A stretch of 29,197 nt of DNA from JAWBOW01 sp038825775 (GTDB lineage: Archaea > Nanobdellota > Nanobdellia > Woesearchaeales > WAPY01), in NCBI GenBank assembly GCA_038825775.1, contig JAWBOW010000005.1, positions 1 through 29,197 on the forward strand, in the 5' to 3' direction. Shown here piece by piece: positions 7,879 to 15,069 of the stretch (within the stretch, counting starts at the first letter, position 1; each line of letters starts with the position of its first letter). The notes under the pieces are model-generated. The model did not search any database and was not told the origin of the DNA. It worked only from the letters and a program-made list of their open reading frames with translations. A program made the position numbers and the translations under genes.

Positions 7879-9078
7879 ATGCAAAAAAAAGAAAAAATTA
7901 TTCTATTTGGTTTAGTACTTCTATGTTTAAGTTCTTTAGCTTGGGCATACCCTTATGATACCGGATTATTAGGGGGTTTAGAAAAAGATATTTTAGACAC
8001 ATTAAGTAATATTTTATCCTATAAAATTACATTACCTGGTTGGGGTCCTGTTCCAACACAAGTAATTCCACTATGGGCTTTGGTTGCAATGTTTGCAGTT
8101 TTATTTTCAATAATATACCCATTATCCATAACAGTTATTCCTATATTTAAAGAAGAAAAATTCAGAAACCCTGCAAAAGCATTCTCAATAGCAATTTCAT
8201 TCTTAGTAATTTTAGGAACAAAATTCCCAACAATATTTTATAAGTACATTACAGCATCAACAGGACTCTTACTAATTGGATTACTGTTATGGTTAGCATT
8301 TTTATTCTGGGAATATGGAATAAGAAGTCCTTTGAGAAAGTTCAAACCATTAAGAACTTCTGAAGAAATAAAAGCAATTCATGATGAAAAATTAGCATTA
8401 AATGCAGAAAGAAAACTTTATCAAAGTGATGAACAACTGCTAAAGAATGCAGAAAATGATATTAAAGATATTTTGAATAAAGAAAAAGATTTGATAGGAA
8501 AAATTAGAAAAATAAAAGATTATATAATCACTTTGAATGAAGTTCATAAAAGAAGAGGACCGCAAGCAGTTAAAGAGTATATAAACAAATTAAAAACAGA
8601 AATAAGCAAAATAGTTAACGAACTTAAAATAACTTTAAGGGATTATAATAATTTGGAAAAGGATTGGGAAAAAATTATTAAAAACAAAGAAATAGAAATA
8701 TGGGTTTTAGATAAAGAATATGAGGAAATTAAAAATAACATACAGGATTCTATCCTAAAAGAAGAAATGAAAGAAATTTTTACTTTAAATGATAAATTAA
8801 AAGAGCAACTGGATCAACTTAAGATTAAACATGAGCAAATAATACAAATTGAAGTAATAACTGATATGATGAACGAATTAATAAAAGAATTAGGAGTTGG
8901 AGATTTAGAAAAGGCATTTCAAATAGTGGTAAACTTAGAAAGTCAGATTTTAAACAATGAAAGAATGTTGGAAAAAACAGCAGAAATTAAAAATAAACTA
9001 AAAGACATACAAAATAAACTTGATAATCTAATAAAGAAAGTAAGTAAGAAAATTTCTTCTTATAAAAGAGAAAATTAA
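7879..9078 (+). CDS. membrane-anchored coiled-coil protein of unknown function
   Basis: No family recognised. From ATG 7879 (SD GAGGTG 9 nt upstream) the 399-aa protein starts with a lysine-rich n-region and a hydrophobic stretch ending in SSLAWAYP, which looks like a cleavable signal peptide cut after AWA. Three further hydrophobic segments follow at about residues 62-88, 100-117 and 127-146 (the last GLLLIGLLLWLAFLFWEYG). From about 165 to the C-terminus the sequence is almost entirely charged coiled coil with Lys, Glu, Ile and Leu heptads. The architecture of a small membrane domain plus a long coiled coil suggests an envelope scaffold or tether, but this is inference. A TTG at 7840 would add 13 residues before the signal peptide and is less likely. 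Confidence 0.75.
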   Translation: MQKKEKIILFGLVLLCLSSLAWAYPYDTGLLGGLEKDILDTLSNILSYKITLPGWGPVPTQVIPLWALVAMFAVLFSIIYPLSITVIPIFKEEKFRNPAKAFSIAISFLVILGTKFPTIFYKYITASTGLLLIGLLLWLAFLFWEYGIRSPLRKFKPLRTSEEIKAIHDEKLALNAERKLYQSDEQLLKNAENDIKDILNKEKDLIGKIRKIKDYIITLNEVHKRRGPQAVKEYINKLKTEISKIVNELKITLRDYNNLEKDWEKIIKNKEIEIWVLDKEYEEIKNNIQDSILKEEMKEIFTLNDKLKEQLDQLKIKHEQIIQIEVITDMMNELIKELGVGDLEKAFQIVVNLESQILNNERMLEKTAEIKNKLKDIQNKLDNLIKKVSKKISSYKREN

Positions 9079-9190
9079 AATAATTAACTTTAAAAAGCTA
9101 TGGGGCAAGGTAAGGTATAATAATTTGTAGACAATAATTTTTCAATAAACTTTTTATATTTTCATAAATTTTTATGATCTTTTTATATTC
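9079..9190. other. convergent intergenic spacer
   Basis: About 110 bp between the coiled-coil gene (plus) and the kinase gene (minus), with T-rich stretches that could end transcription from the left. A slightly richer patch, GCTATGGGGCAAGGTAAGG (about 9098-9116), has no frame longer than six codons. Confidence 0.3.
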
Positions 9191-10924
9191 TCACTCAAGA
9201 ACCAAAAACCAATCATCAACAAAACTAAAAACATTCTCTTCAGTTCTCTTTTCTTCATTTTCTTCAATCACTTTATTTTCTATTAATTCTTTCAGGTTTT
9301 TTTCAAAGTTTTCAGCTGTTGGTTTAAAGAGTTCATAATCTTCTTCTAAATTACTATTAGAATTTGTTCTTTCTTTTGCTGTTTTTACTATTAAATCAGC
9401 TTGCTCTAAGATTATTAAATTCTTTTTGCATGATAAAAAACAATTTTCATTTTGTTCACTGCTTAATATTTGGTTTATAACTTCTAAAAAGAGTTTTTGA
9501 TTATAAAAAGAATTTTCTTTATACCCAATCCTAAAATTTTCTTTAAGTTGTTTATCATCTAAATTTTCAACAACCCTCCTTAAAACATCTTTTGTAGAAA
9601 TAAACCCTACATAACAATCTTTTAAGTTAGAATAGTAATTTTTAACATTCTCTCTAATAAAATTCAATCTTGAATAAAACTCTTTCACGTCTTTATCAAA
9701 GTAAACTTTTGTTAGATCTAAAAAATCCTTTATTTTAGAAAACTCAACAACACCCACTAGTTTAAAACTCTTGGCTTTTTCTGAATTAAAATTTAATTTT
9801 ATTAATTGTTCTTCTTTTGGTTGTAACAGGATTGTGTCTGTTTCAAAAATGTTTCTTGTTTTGTTTTTAAGCTTTTCAAGAGATTTTGTTTTCAAACCTT
9901 CATAAAGTGCACTAAGAAAAGGAATTAAACTATTTACTTTGTTTAAGTAATCATTTATATACTTTTCATCATTTTCTGAATAAACATTATACCCTTCTAA
10001 AAAAACATCTGCTAAGAATTCTTCAATATTAGTATTACTAAATCTTGAATTTTTATTTTTTTGTTCTAAAACATAATCTTTCGTGTTTGGAATGATTATT
10101 TCTTTTGAGTTGGAGGGTTTTTTAAGATCTTGCATAATCTTATTTTCCAAATCAATAATTTCATCTAAAATCTTTGCAGATTTTTCTTCTTCATACTCTT
10201 TTTTATAGCAGTCCCAACAAATTTTCAGAATTTTTTCAATTTCCTTCGGAGCAGACGGGTTTATTTTGTAAAAATCCTCAACAATTCTTTGGTTTGGTTT
10301 TTTGTTAGTTATTGTTTCATAAATAAAATCTCCTAGTTTAAAAAGATCTGTTGTTTTTGAGAATTCCTCTTCTTCTTCAAAATCATAATCCCTGCTTGGA
10401 GATTTTTTTATCTCCGGTTCATTGCTTGATAAATTAAAATCGATAAGTTTTATGATCAAATCTTCTGGTGATTTATCATAATTTAGGACAAGAACATTGC
10501 TTGTTTTTAAATCTCCATGATAAAATCCTTTGGAATGAACATATCTTAAGCATTCTGAAACATCAATTATTATTTTTAATGCTTTTTCTGTTTCAATAAA
10601 TTTCTTTTCTTTTTCACACTCTTTAATTATGTTTTTTAAGGATTTAGAATTTTCTAAGTACTCTAAAACCAGTGCTGGAGTGCCATTAATCTCACACACA
10701 CCATAAAATTTTAGCAACCCGTTATGATTTCCTAACTTTTCATAAATATATGCTTCATTCCAAATCAAATACTTATTTTCACTTCTTAAAATTCTTTTAA
10801 CAGCGACTTCTACATTTCCCAAAGTATAACTATAAACTCTTGAATAGAAACCTTCGCCAATTATTTTTTCATTACTTTTTAAGAATTCTTCCAATTTACT
10901 TCTATTTAAAACAGTTGAACTCAC
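9191..10924 (-). CDS. eukaryotic-type serine/threonine protein kinase with a novel C-terminal region
   Basis: Residues 15-270 form a protein kinase domain. They show the glycine-rich loop IGEGFYSRVY (22-31), the VAVKR lysine (Lys43), the helix C glutamate (about Glu57), and the catalytic loop HGDLKTSNVL with Asp138, Lys140 and Asn143. The metal-binding Asp162 is in IDFNLS, where DFG has become DFN. HGD in place of HRD occurs in several active kinase groups, so all chemical residues are present and activity is plausible. An acidic run of five Glu lies in the activation segment. Residues 270-577 are a mostly helical region I cannot place. There is no transmembrane segment, so it is probably cytosolic. 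The start is GTG 10924 with an AAGGGGTGAG SD. It is divergent from dphB. Confidence 0.88.
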   Translation of the reverse strand: MSSTVLNRSKLEEFLKSNEKIIGEGFYSRVYSYTLGNVEVAVKRILRSENKYLIWNEAYIYEKLGNHNGLLKFYGVCEINGTPALVLEYLENSKSLKNIIKECEKEKKFIETEKALKIIIDVSECLRYVHSKGFYHGDLKTSNVLVLNYDKSPEDLIIKLIDFNLSSNEPEIKKSPSRDYDFEEEEEFSKTTDLFKLGDFIYETITNKKPNQRIVEDFYKINPSAPKEIEKILKICWDCYKKEYEEEKSAKILDEIIDLENKIMQDLKKPSNSKEIIIPNTKDYVLEQKNKNSRFSNTNIEEFLADVFLEGYNVYSENDEKYINDYLNKVNSLIPFLSALYEGLKTKSLEKLKNKTRNIFETDTILLQPKEEQLIKLNFNSEKAKSFKLVGVVEFSKIKDFLDLTKVYFDKDVKEFYSRLNFIRENVKNYYSNLKDCYVGFISTKDVLRRVVENLDDKQLKENFRIGYKENSFYNQKLFLEVINQILSSEQNENCFLSCKKNLIILEQADLIVKTAKERTNSNSNLEEDYELFKPTAENFEKNLKELIENKVIEENEEKRTEENVFSFVDDWFLVLE

Positions 10925-11010
10925 TTTTTCTCACCCCTTTTTAATCTTAAATCTTTAATATCAGAATTTGATTTTTAAAAAGGATTCACAAAAAAATCTG
11001 GAAAATTTTC

Positions 11011-11047
11011 GAAAATATTTTATAATGCTAAAATTTTTTTAATAATT
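11011..11047 (+). promoter_or_regulatory. dphB promoter, leaderless
   Basis: ATTTTATAA at about 11016-11024 preceded by a purine-rich CGAAAAT is a BRE/TATA-like arrangement 25-30 nt before ATG 11048; there is no SD. Confidence 0.45.
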
Positions 11048-11812
11048 ATGGCACTTTATTTAATAGGGCTGGGATTAGAGGATGAAAAATCAATAACTTT
11101 TAGAGGGCTTGAGATAATAAGAAACGCAGATTTTGTTTTTTTAGACAACTATACTTCAAGGATTGTTGATTTTGATATCAACAAGATGGAATTGTTTTTT
11201 GGAAAGAAAATTGATTTAGCAGAAAGGAATTTTTTGGAAAATACCGAAAAGATTATTGAACTTTCAAAGAATAGAGATGTTGTAATACTAACAGCAGGAG
11301 ATCCAATGGTTGCAACAACTCATATACAATTAAAGATTGATGCTGAAGAAAAAAATATTCCTGTAAAGATAATAAATAATGCTTCTATTATTAATGCTCT
11401 TGGAAATATAGGATTAGAGATTTATAAGCTTGGAAAGATTACTAGCATTCCTTTTACAACTGAGAGTTTTTTTCCAGAATCGCCTTATGATGTTATAAAA
11501 GAAAATAATTCTATTAATGCCCACACACTCTGTCTTCTTGATTTAAAACCTAATGAGAAAAAGTTTATGAGTTTTAACGAAGCTTTAGATTATTTGTTGA
11601 GAATAGAAGAGAAGAGAAAAGAGAATGTTATTAATGACAACACTCTTGTTTTAGGATGCGCTGCTTTGGGGAGCAAGAGAGAGAGGGTAGTCTTTGGAAG
11701 AGTAAGTGAGGTTATTAATAAAAAATTTTTAGAGATTCCTCAATGTTTAGTTATTCTGTCAAAATTACATTTTGTTGAAGAAAGCAGTTTAAAAAAATAC
11801 TCTGTTAAATAA
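11048..11812 (+). CDS. dphB: diphthine synthase (Dph5)
   Basis: SAM-dependent methyltransferase that methylates the 3-amino-3-carboxypropyl histidine of elongation factor 2 during diphthamide synthesis. Recognisable segments are LYLIGLGLEDEKSITFRGLE at the N-terminus, ADFVFLDNYTS, and VVILTAGDPMVATTH (about residues 78-92), the GDP loop of the tetrapyrrole-methylase-like SAM fold. IINNASIINALGNIGLEIYK follows, then TSIPFTTESFFPESPYDVI, which is specific to Dph5. The 254 aa is standard. The message appears leaderless. Retention of diphthamide synthesis is notable, as some DPANN and Asgard-related lineages lack it. Confidence 0.96.
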   Translation: MALYLIGLGLEDEKSITFRGLEIIRNADFVFLDNYTSRIVDFDINKMELFFGKKIDLAERNFLENTEKIIELSKNRDVVILTAGDPMVATTHIQLKIDAEEKNIPVKIINNASIINALGNIGLEIYKLGKITSIPFTTESFFPESPYDVIKENNSINAHTLCLLDLKPNEKKFMSFNEALDYLLRIEEKRKENVINDNTLVLGCAALGSKRERVVFGRVSEVINKKFLEIPQCLVILSKLHFVEESSLKKYSVK

Positions 11813-11830
11813 AAAAGTTTTTTTTTAATA

Positions 11831-12463
11831 TTATTCTTTGTATATTAGCATTAAAGCGTACAAAAAATTTTTTGTTCTTTCTTTCTTATCCTTAAACTCA
11901 ATTAGAATATTATTGCTTTTGTAAATTTCTTCTATCTTTTTGATTAAATTGTCTGCCTGAGTTTTAGAATAAGAAGCATGTATTATTTCAGGGAAATCTA
12001 GTCTTAAAACTTCTTCAAAGAGTTTTGTCTTTTTATTTTCTTTTAAATACAAATCTCTGGATCTAATAAATAACTGGGATATCTCTTTTATATTAAAGGA
12101 GAATTTTTCTTTGATTCTTTCTTTTGAAGAGTTTCCTTCACTTATAATTTCATTATTAATGTCATTTTTATAATTTTTTGATTTTAAGATTAAATAATTC
12201 TCAGAATAAGAAATGCACCACTCAAAATGATATTTTTCTTTTAAGAGAGATATAAAATTTCTAAGATGTGTTTCTTCTTCGTTATAAATGTTTATTCTCG
12301 TGAAATAAATATTGTTCTCTTTTAAATAGGCGACATCAACTTTTAAGTTGTCTGTTTTGTTCGTAATAAATTTTTCTAAAGAATTAAAAGTGTGTGGTTT
12401 TTTACATATTTCTTCTAAGAGTTTGTCTAAGCATTTCATTACCTTTTCTTGTTTTTGTGTCAT
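11831..12463 (-). CDS. uncharacterised protein (210 aa)
   Basis: I do not recognise a family. The 210 residues are charged and predicted largely helical, with a beta-rich part near 40-90 (VDVAYLKENNIYFTRINIYN and FEWCISYSENYLILKSK). There is no signal peptide, membrane span or metal-binding motif. The start is ATG 12463 without an SD; on the minus strand a TATA-like TTATTAGTATAAAAA at about 12482-12496 lies 20-30 nt upstream, suggesting a leaderless message. The stop faces dphB's stop only about 20 nt away, so the two genes converge. Position next to the unusual ftsZ upstream region is the only contextual hint. Confidence 0.65.
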   Translation of the reverse strand: MTQKQEKVMKCLDKLLEEICKKPHTFNSLEKFITNKTDNLKVDVAYLKENNIYFTRINIYNEEETHLRNFISLLKEKYHFEWCISYSENYLILKSKNYKNDINNEIISEGNSSKERIKEKFSFNIKEISQLFIRSRDLYLKENKKTKLFEEVLRLDFPEIIHASYSKTQADNLIKKIEEIYKSNNILIEFKDKKERTKNFLYALMLIYKE

Positions 12464-12673
12464 GATCTTTTTCGGTTTTCTTTTTATACTAATAAAATTT
12501 TCTTTTTTTTTACTTTAAAAGGAAAAAAGAATTATAATACATAAGTGATTACTTTAGTATACTAGTATATTGATATAGGTATTTTAACACTCGTATATAA
12601 TATAGTTTTTACAAAATATATTTTAAAAATCAGAAATATTTAAATATTGAATCTTACTTAAAATAAAAATTAG
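12464..12673. promoter_or_regulatory. divergent promoter region upstream of ftsZ
   Basis: This is the first half of the roughly 465-bp gap before ftsZ. It contains a perfect 12-bp palindrome, TATACTAGTATA (12558-12569), inside a 36-bp element at 12556-12591 that resembles one at 14967-15001 (listed separately). The likely ftsZ TATA box is ATATTTAAATAT at 12636-12647, which places the transcription start near 12668-12674, just where the hairpin-rich leader begins. Confidence 0.5.
12556..12591 (+). repeat. copy A of a 36-bp element shared by two promoters
   Basis: Blocks AGTATA, TAGTA, GATAT, GTAT, TTAA and CACT occur in this order here and at 14967-15001, with about 30 of 38 aligned columns identical by eye. 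Copy A ends 45 bp before the ftsZ TATA box and contains the palindrome TATACTAGTATA. It could be an operator. The background is AT-rich, so part of the match may be chance. Confidence 0.4.
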
Positions 12674-12860
12674 AATTCAACAAGTTTTGGCGGACTTGTT
12701 GAGTTTGGCGTTAAAAATTTGGCGTTTAACTTGGCGTTATTCTGAATTAAACTTCGGGTATTTGAAGCTCTAAAGTTTTCCACTACTTGGCGGAATAGTG
12801 AAAAACTTATTCTAGTAGATAGGAAAACTATACTGAAATATAAATTTTTTGGTTTTCCTA
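12674..12860 (+). promoter_or_regulatory. structured ftsZ leader with five TTGGCG motifs
   Basis: TTGGCG occurs at 12687-12692, 12705-12710, 12719-12724, 12731-12736 and 12787-12792. Hairpin 1 pairs 12674-12685 with 12694-12705 (12 bp, one G-U) and exposes TTTGGCGG as an 8-nt loop. Hairpin 2 pairs 12710-12715 with 12725-12730 around a loop containing TTTGGCG. Hairpin 3 pairs 12773-12785 with 12796-12808 (12 bp with one C-A mismatch) around CTTGGCGGAA. A fourth hairpin pairs TAGGAAAAC (12820-12828) with GTTTTCCTA (12852-12860). A 4-bp stem lies at 12752-12767. The shared loop sequence argues for a repeated protein or RNA binding site in the 5' UTR of ftsZ. I know no described family for it. 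It could alternatively be a separate small RNA. Confidence 0.6.
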
Positions 12861-12929
12861 AATATGTGTTATTAAAAATATTTTAGAAAATATAAAAAAG
12901 AAAAAAAAGAAAAAAGAGGGGGTAAAAAA

Positions 12930-14000
12930 ATGGATTATATAATACAAAACGCATTAAAAAATTTAGACAGTAGGAAAGTAGAAGGACTTGAAGGCCAAGC
13001 AAACATAAAAGTAATTGGTGTTGGTGGGGCTGGAAATAATATGGTCTCGTGGCTCTATCAAAAAGGAGTCCGAGGAGCTGAAATCATTGCAGTTAATACT
13101 GATAAACAACACCTTGATATCACAGAAGCTGATCAAAAATTCATAATTGGAAAAGATGTTACTAGAGGATTAGGTTGTGGTGGCTTTCCTGAAAAAGGCG
13201 CAGAAGCAGCAAAAGAAAGCCTACAAGAAGTAAAAGATGCTTTAAAAGGAGCGGATATGGTCTTTGTGTGTGCTGGTATGGGAGGAGGAACAGGAACAGG
13301 AGCAGCACCTGTAATTGCAAAGGTTGCAAAAGATAGCAATGCAATAGTCATCGGAACAGTAACAATGCCATTCAAGATTGAAAGAGCAAGAGTGGATAAG
13401 GCAGAATTTGGCTTGCAACAATTAAGAAAGGTTTGTGATACAGTAGTTGTTATTGATAATAATCGTTTAGTAAGCATAGCAGGTAATCTTCCAATGCAAC
13501 AAGCATTTGCAGTTGCAAATGAATTAATCTCAACAATGATTAAAGGTATTGTAGAAACAATAGCAATTCCAAGCTTGGTAAATCTTGACTTTGCTGATGT
13601 TAAAGCAATAATGCAGAATGGAGGAGTTGCTGCAATTGGAGTCGGAACAAGTGATACAAACAACAGAGTAGAAGAAGCAGTTAACGGTGCTTTAAGCAAC
13701 CCATTATTAGAGATTGATTACAAAGGAGCAACTGGTGCATTAATACATGTAACAGGAGGTCCTGACTTAACTCTTGAAGAAGTAAACAGGGTTGGAGAAT
13801 TAGTAACAGAGAGTATGGATGAGGATGCAAACGTCATATGGGGAGCACGCATTAGTGAAAATATGAAAGGAAAACTTACAGTTATGACAATAATGACAGG
13901 AGTTAATTCTCCATGGATCTTAGGAAGATTACAGCCAAAACCAAAATCTCCTTTAAAGGCAAAGGTTAGTGATGATTTAGGAATTGAAATACTGAGCTAA
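12930..14000 (+). CDS. ftsZ: cell division GTPase FtsZ
   Basis: Tubulin-family GTPase that polymerises into the division ring. The N-terminal nucleotide-binding loop is IGVGGAGNNMV (about 29-39); the tubulin signature GGGTGTG is at residues 118-124. The T7 synergy loop NLDFADVKAIM (218-228) holds the acidic residues that drive GTP hydrolysis in the neighbouring subunit, so the protein should be active. The C-terminal domain is followed by a short linker and a conserved-looking tail DDLGIEILS that probably binds a membrane anchor such as SepF. The 356 aa is full length. The SD is GAGGGGG before ATG 12930. The long structured leader at 12674-12860 suggests control after transcription starts. 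Confidence 0.98.
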   Translation: MDYIIQNALKNLDSRKVEGLEGQANIKVIGVGGAGNNMVSWLYQKGVRGAEIIAVNTDKQHLDITEADQKFIIGKDVTRGLGCGGFPEKGAEAAKESLQEVKDALKGADMVFVCAGMGGGTGTGAAPVIAKVAKDSNAIVIGTVTMPFKIERARVDKAEFGLQQLRKVCDTVVVIDNNRLVSIAGNLPMQQAFAVANELISTMIKGIVETIAIPSLVNLDFADVKAIMQNGGVAAIGVGTSDTNNRVEEAVNGALSNPLLEIDYKGATGALIHVTGGPDLTLEEVNRVGELVTESMDEDANVIWGARISENMKGKLTVMTIMTGVNSPWILGRLQPKPKSPLKAKVSDDLGIEILS

Positions 14001-14030
14001 AAATGGCTTTTTGCCATTTTTAATTTTTTT
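13999..14030 (+). terminator. ftsZ terminator hairpin
   Basis: AAAAATGGC (13999-14007) pairs with GCCATTTTT (14013-14021) across a TTTTT loop and runs into AATTTTTTTTT. It begins inside the ftsZ stop codon. The stem plus T-tract suits a terminator for the plus strand, and the symmetric A/T flanks would also work in reverse. Confidence 0.55.
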
Positions 14031-14160
14031 TTATGATCACAGAAGTGAGTTCTGGGCCTTCATTTTAAAAACCACCCCCAAGCAAGAAAAAAACAAAAAA
14101 ATTGAAGGCCGTTTCCGAGGAGCAATCCTCGGTTTTATTTTTTTTTATTTTTTTATTTGT
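14031..14160 (+). other. hairpin cluster between ftsZ and the converging gene
   Basis: Three inverted repeats, richer in G and C than the surroundings, lie here. TCAC/GTGA encloses AGAA at 14037-14048. GGCCTTCA (14055-14062) matches TGAAGGCC (14103-14110) over a 40-nt, A-rich loop. CCGAGGA (14115-14121) pairs with TCCTCGG (14126-14132) closing a GCAA tetraloop, of the GNRA class on the plus strand. A long T-tract follows the last hairpin, as at the end of a transcript. This may be a small RNA or an extended bidirectional terminator. Confidence 0.35.
14115..14160 (+). terminator. GNRA-capped hairpin with T-tract
   Basis: A 7-bp GC-rich stem (14115-14121/14126-14132) with a GCAA loop is followed by TTTTATTTTTTTTTATTTTTT. 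It is the strongest intrinsic-terminator-like signal in the window and would stop plus-strand transcripts before they enter the opposing gene. Confidence 0.5.
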
Positions 14161-14826
14161 TTATTGTTCTCCTTTTAAAAAAATTATTTGTTCATACTTT
14201 TTATGCTCATCCCAAGTCCACTCTCCGATTTTACTAAAAGTGCCGTTGTAAATCATTTCTACAAATGATAATAACCCTTCTCTATATTTTTTATTTAATT
14301 CAGGATTATTTGCCTTTCTTAAAATCATATTAGTAAATTTATCAAAATAGTCTCTTGATTCATTATCAGTCTTGTAATTTGCTAAATATCTGTGGTTATA
14401 ATAAATGGAAAGAGCAATTCTTGCATACTTGTTAGCTTCTTTAACATTATTATTTTCTAAATATTCTTCCATTTTATTAAGCGTTTTTGAAAAGAACAGA
14501 TATTTTATATTCTGTCTGTTTACTTTATATTTGTCTGCTAGATGTTCAAGTTTTAATAGAATACTCAATCCCAACTGGTTAAACGCCCAAGAATCATTGC
14601 CGGAGTATAATTTTAGTTCTTTTTGTAAAATTTTTTCTAAAGAAACATAAGGGACTAATTCGTTAAATTCTTTTTCTACACCACTATTTTTTAGATCATA
14701 TCCAAACAAAGGTTCTTTTAAAATTTCTCCATAAACGTTTGAAAGAAAGTTTTTTTCTCCTTCTAAATTTTTTTTGGTTAATTCAATTTGTTTTTCAATA
14801 GGTATTGTTTTTTTGTCATTACTCAT
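14161..14826 (-). CDS. uncharacterised all-helical protein (221 aa)
   Basis: I do not recognise a family. The sequence is charged and looks helical throughout, with paired-helix segments such as LEEYLENNNVKEANKYARIA (minus strand, mid protein) reminiscent of TPR-like repeats. No signal peptide, membrane span or Cys/His cluster is visible. The start ATG 14826 has an AAAGGTGAT SD 5 nt upstream. The gene converges on ftsZ across the hairpin cluster at 14031-14160, and diverges from the H/ACA-like RNA and dnaG across a 600-bp non-coding stretch. A regulatory or division-related role would be a guess from position only. Confidence 0.7.
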   Translation of the reverse strand: MSNDKKTIPIEKQIELTKKNLEGEKNFLSNVYGEILKEPLFGYDLKNSGVEKEFNELVPYVSLEKILQKELKLYSGNDSWAFNQLGLSILLKLEHLADKYKVNRQNIKYLFFSKTLNKMEEYLENNNVKEANKYARIALSIYYNHRYLANYKTDNESRDYFDKFTNMILRKANNPELNKKYREGLLSFVEMIYNGTFSKIGEWTWDEHKKYEQIIFLKGEQ

Positions 14827-15038
14827 TTTTTATCACCTTTTATATTTTTTATTTATTTCTTTTATAGTGTAAAAACAAACTTATATTTAAATCTTTCTAT
14901 TTTTTACCACCAAAAAGTGATTAAATTAATTTCATCTTGAGGTTTTAAAAAGAAAATAAAAGAATAAGTATATAGTAAAAGATATCAGTATATTAAACAC
15001 TAAACTAAAAATAATTTATTAAAGTGTTAATCAAAAAA
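14827..15038. promoter_or_regulatory. divergent promoter region upstream of the dnaG leader
   Basis: The left part of a 605-bp non-coding interval. It serves as promoter for the minus-strand gene (TATA-like AT runs around 14865-14890) and holds the second copy of the 36-bp element (14967-15001). AACACT at 14996-15001 can pair with AGTGTT at 15023-15028. No coding frame of note is present. Confidence 0.4.
14967..15001 (+). repeat. copy B of the 36-bp shared element
   Basis: Partner of 12556-12591. The ordered blocks AGTATA, TAGTA, GATAT, GTAT, TTAA and CACT are kept with small insertions. It ends about 38 bp before the strong TATA box at 15039-15050, close to the 45 bp seen for copy A. Similar placement relative to two promoters supports an operator-like role. 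Confidence 0.4.
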
Positions 15039-15050
15039 TTTATATATAAA
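15039..15050 (+). promoter_or_regulatory. TATA box of the H/ACA-like RNA and dnaG leader
   Basis: TTTATATATAAA is the best TATA box in the window. An initiation site about 25 nt downstream falls at 15066-15070, the first base of the predicted closing stem of the H/ACA-like hairpin. Confidence 0.6.
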
Positions 15051-15069
15051 TGAGTATCACCATTTAATA

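Noticed and set aside
9191..10924. Reading the kinase as an inactive pseudokinase because of HGD and DFN
   Set aside because: HGD occurs in active kinases, and the catalytic and metal-binding aspartates, the lysine and the asparagine are all present.
12674..12808. CRISPR-like or tandem repeat array
   Set aside because: The repeated unit is a 6-nt loop motif with different stems and irregular spacing (18, 14, 12 and 56 nt); there are no spacer-repeat units.
13133..13699. Long minus-strand open frame (188 codons) opposite ftsZ
   Set aside because: It is the antisense shadow of a highly conserved gene, with low-complexity Ser/Thr/Ala/Pro composition and no family match.
14037..14048. C/D box RNA suggested by ATGATCA at about 14033
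   Set aside because: Box C would need RTGATGA, and no CTGA box D lies at a suitable distance.
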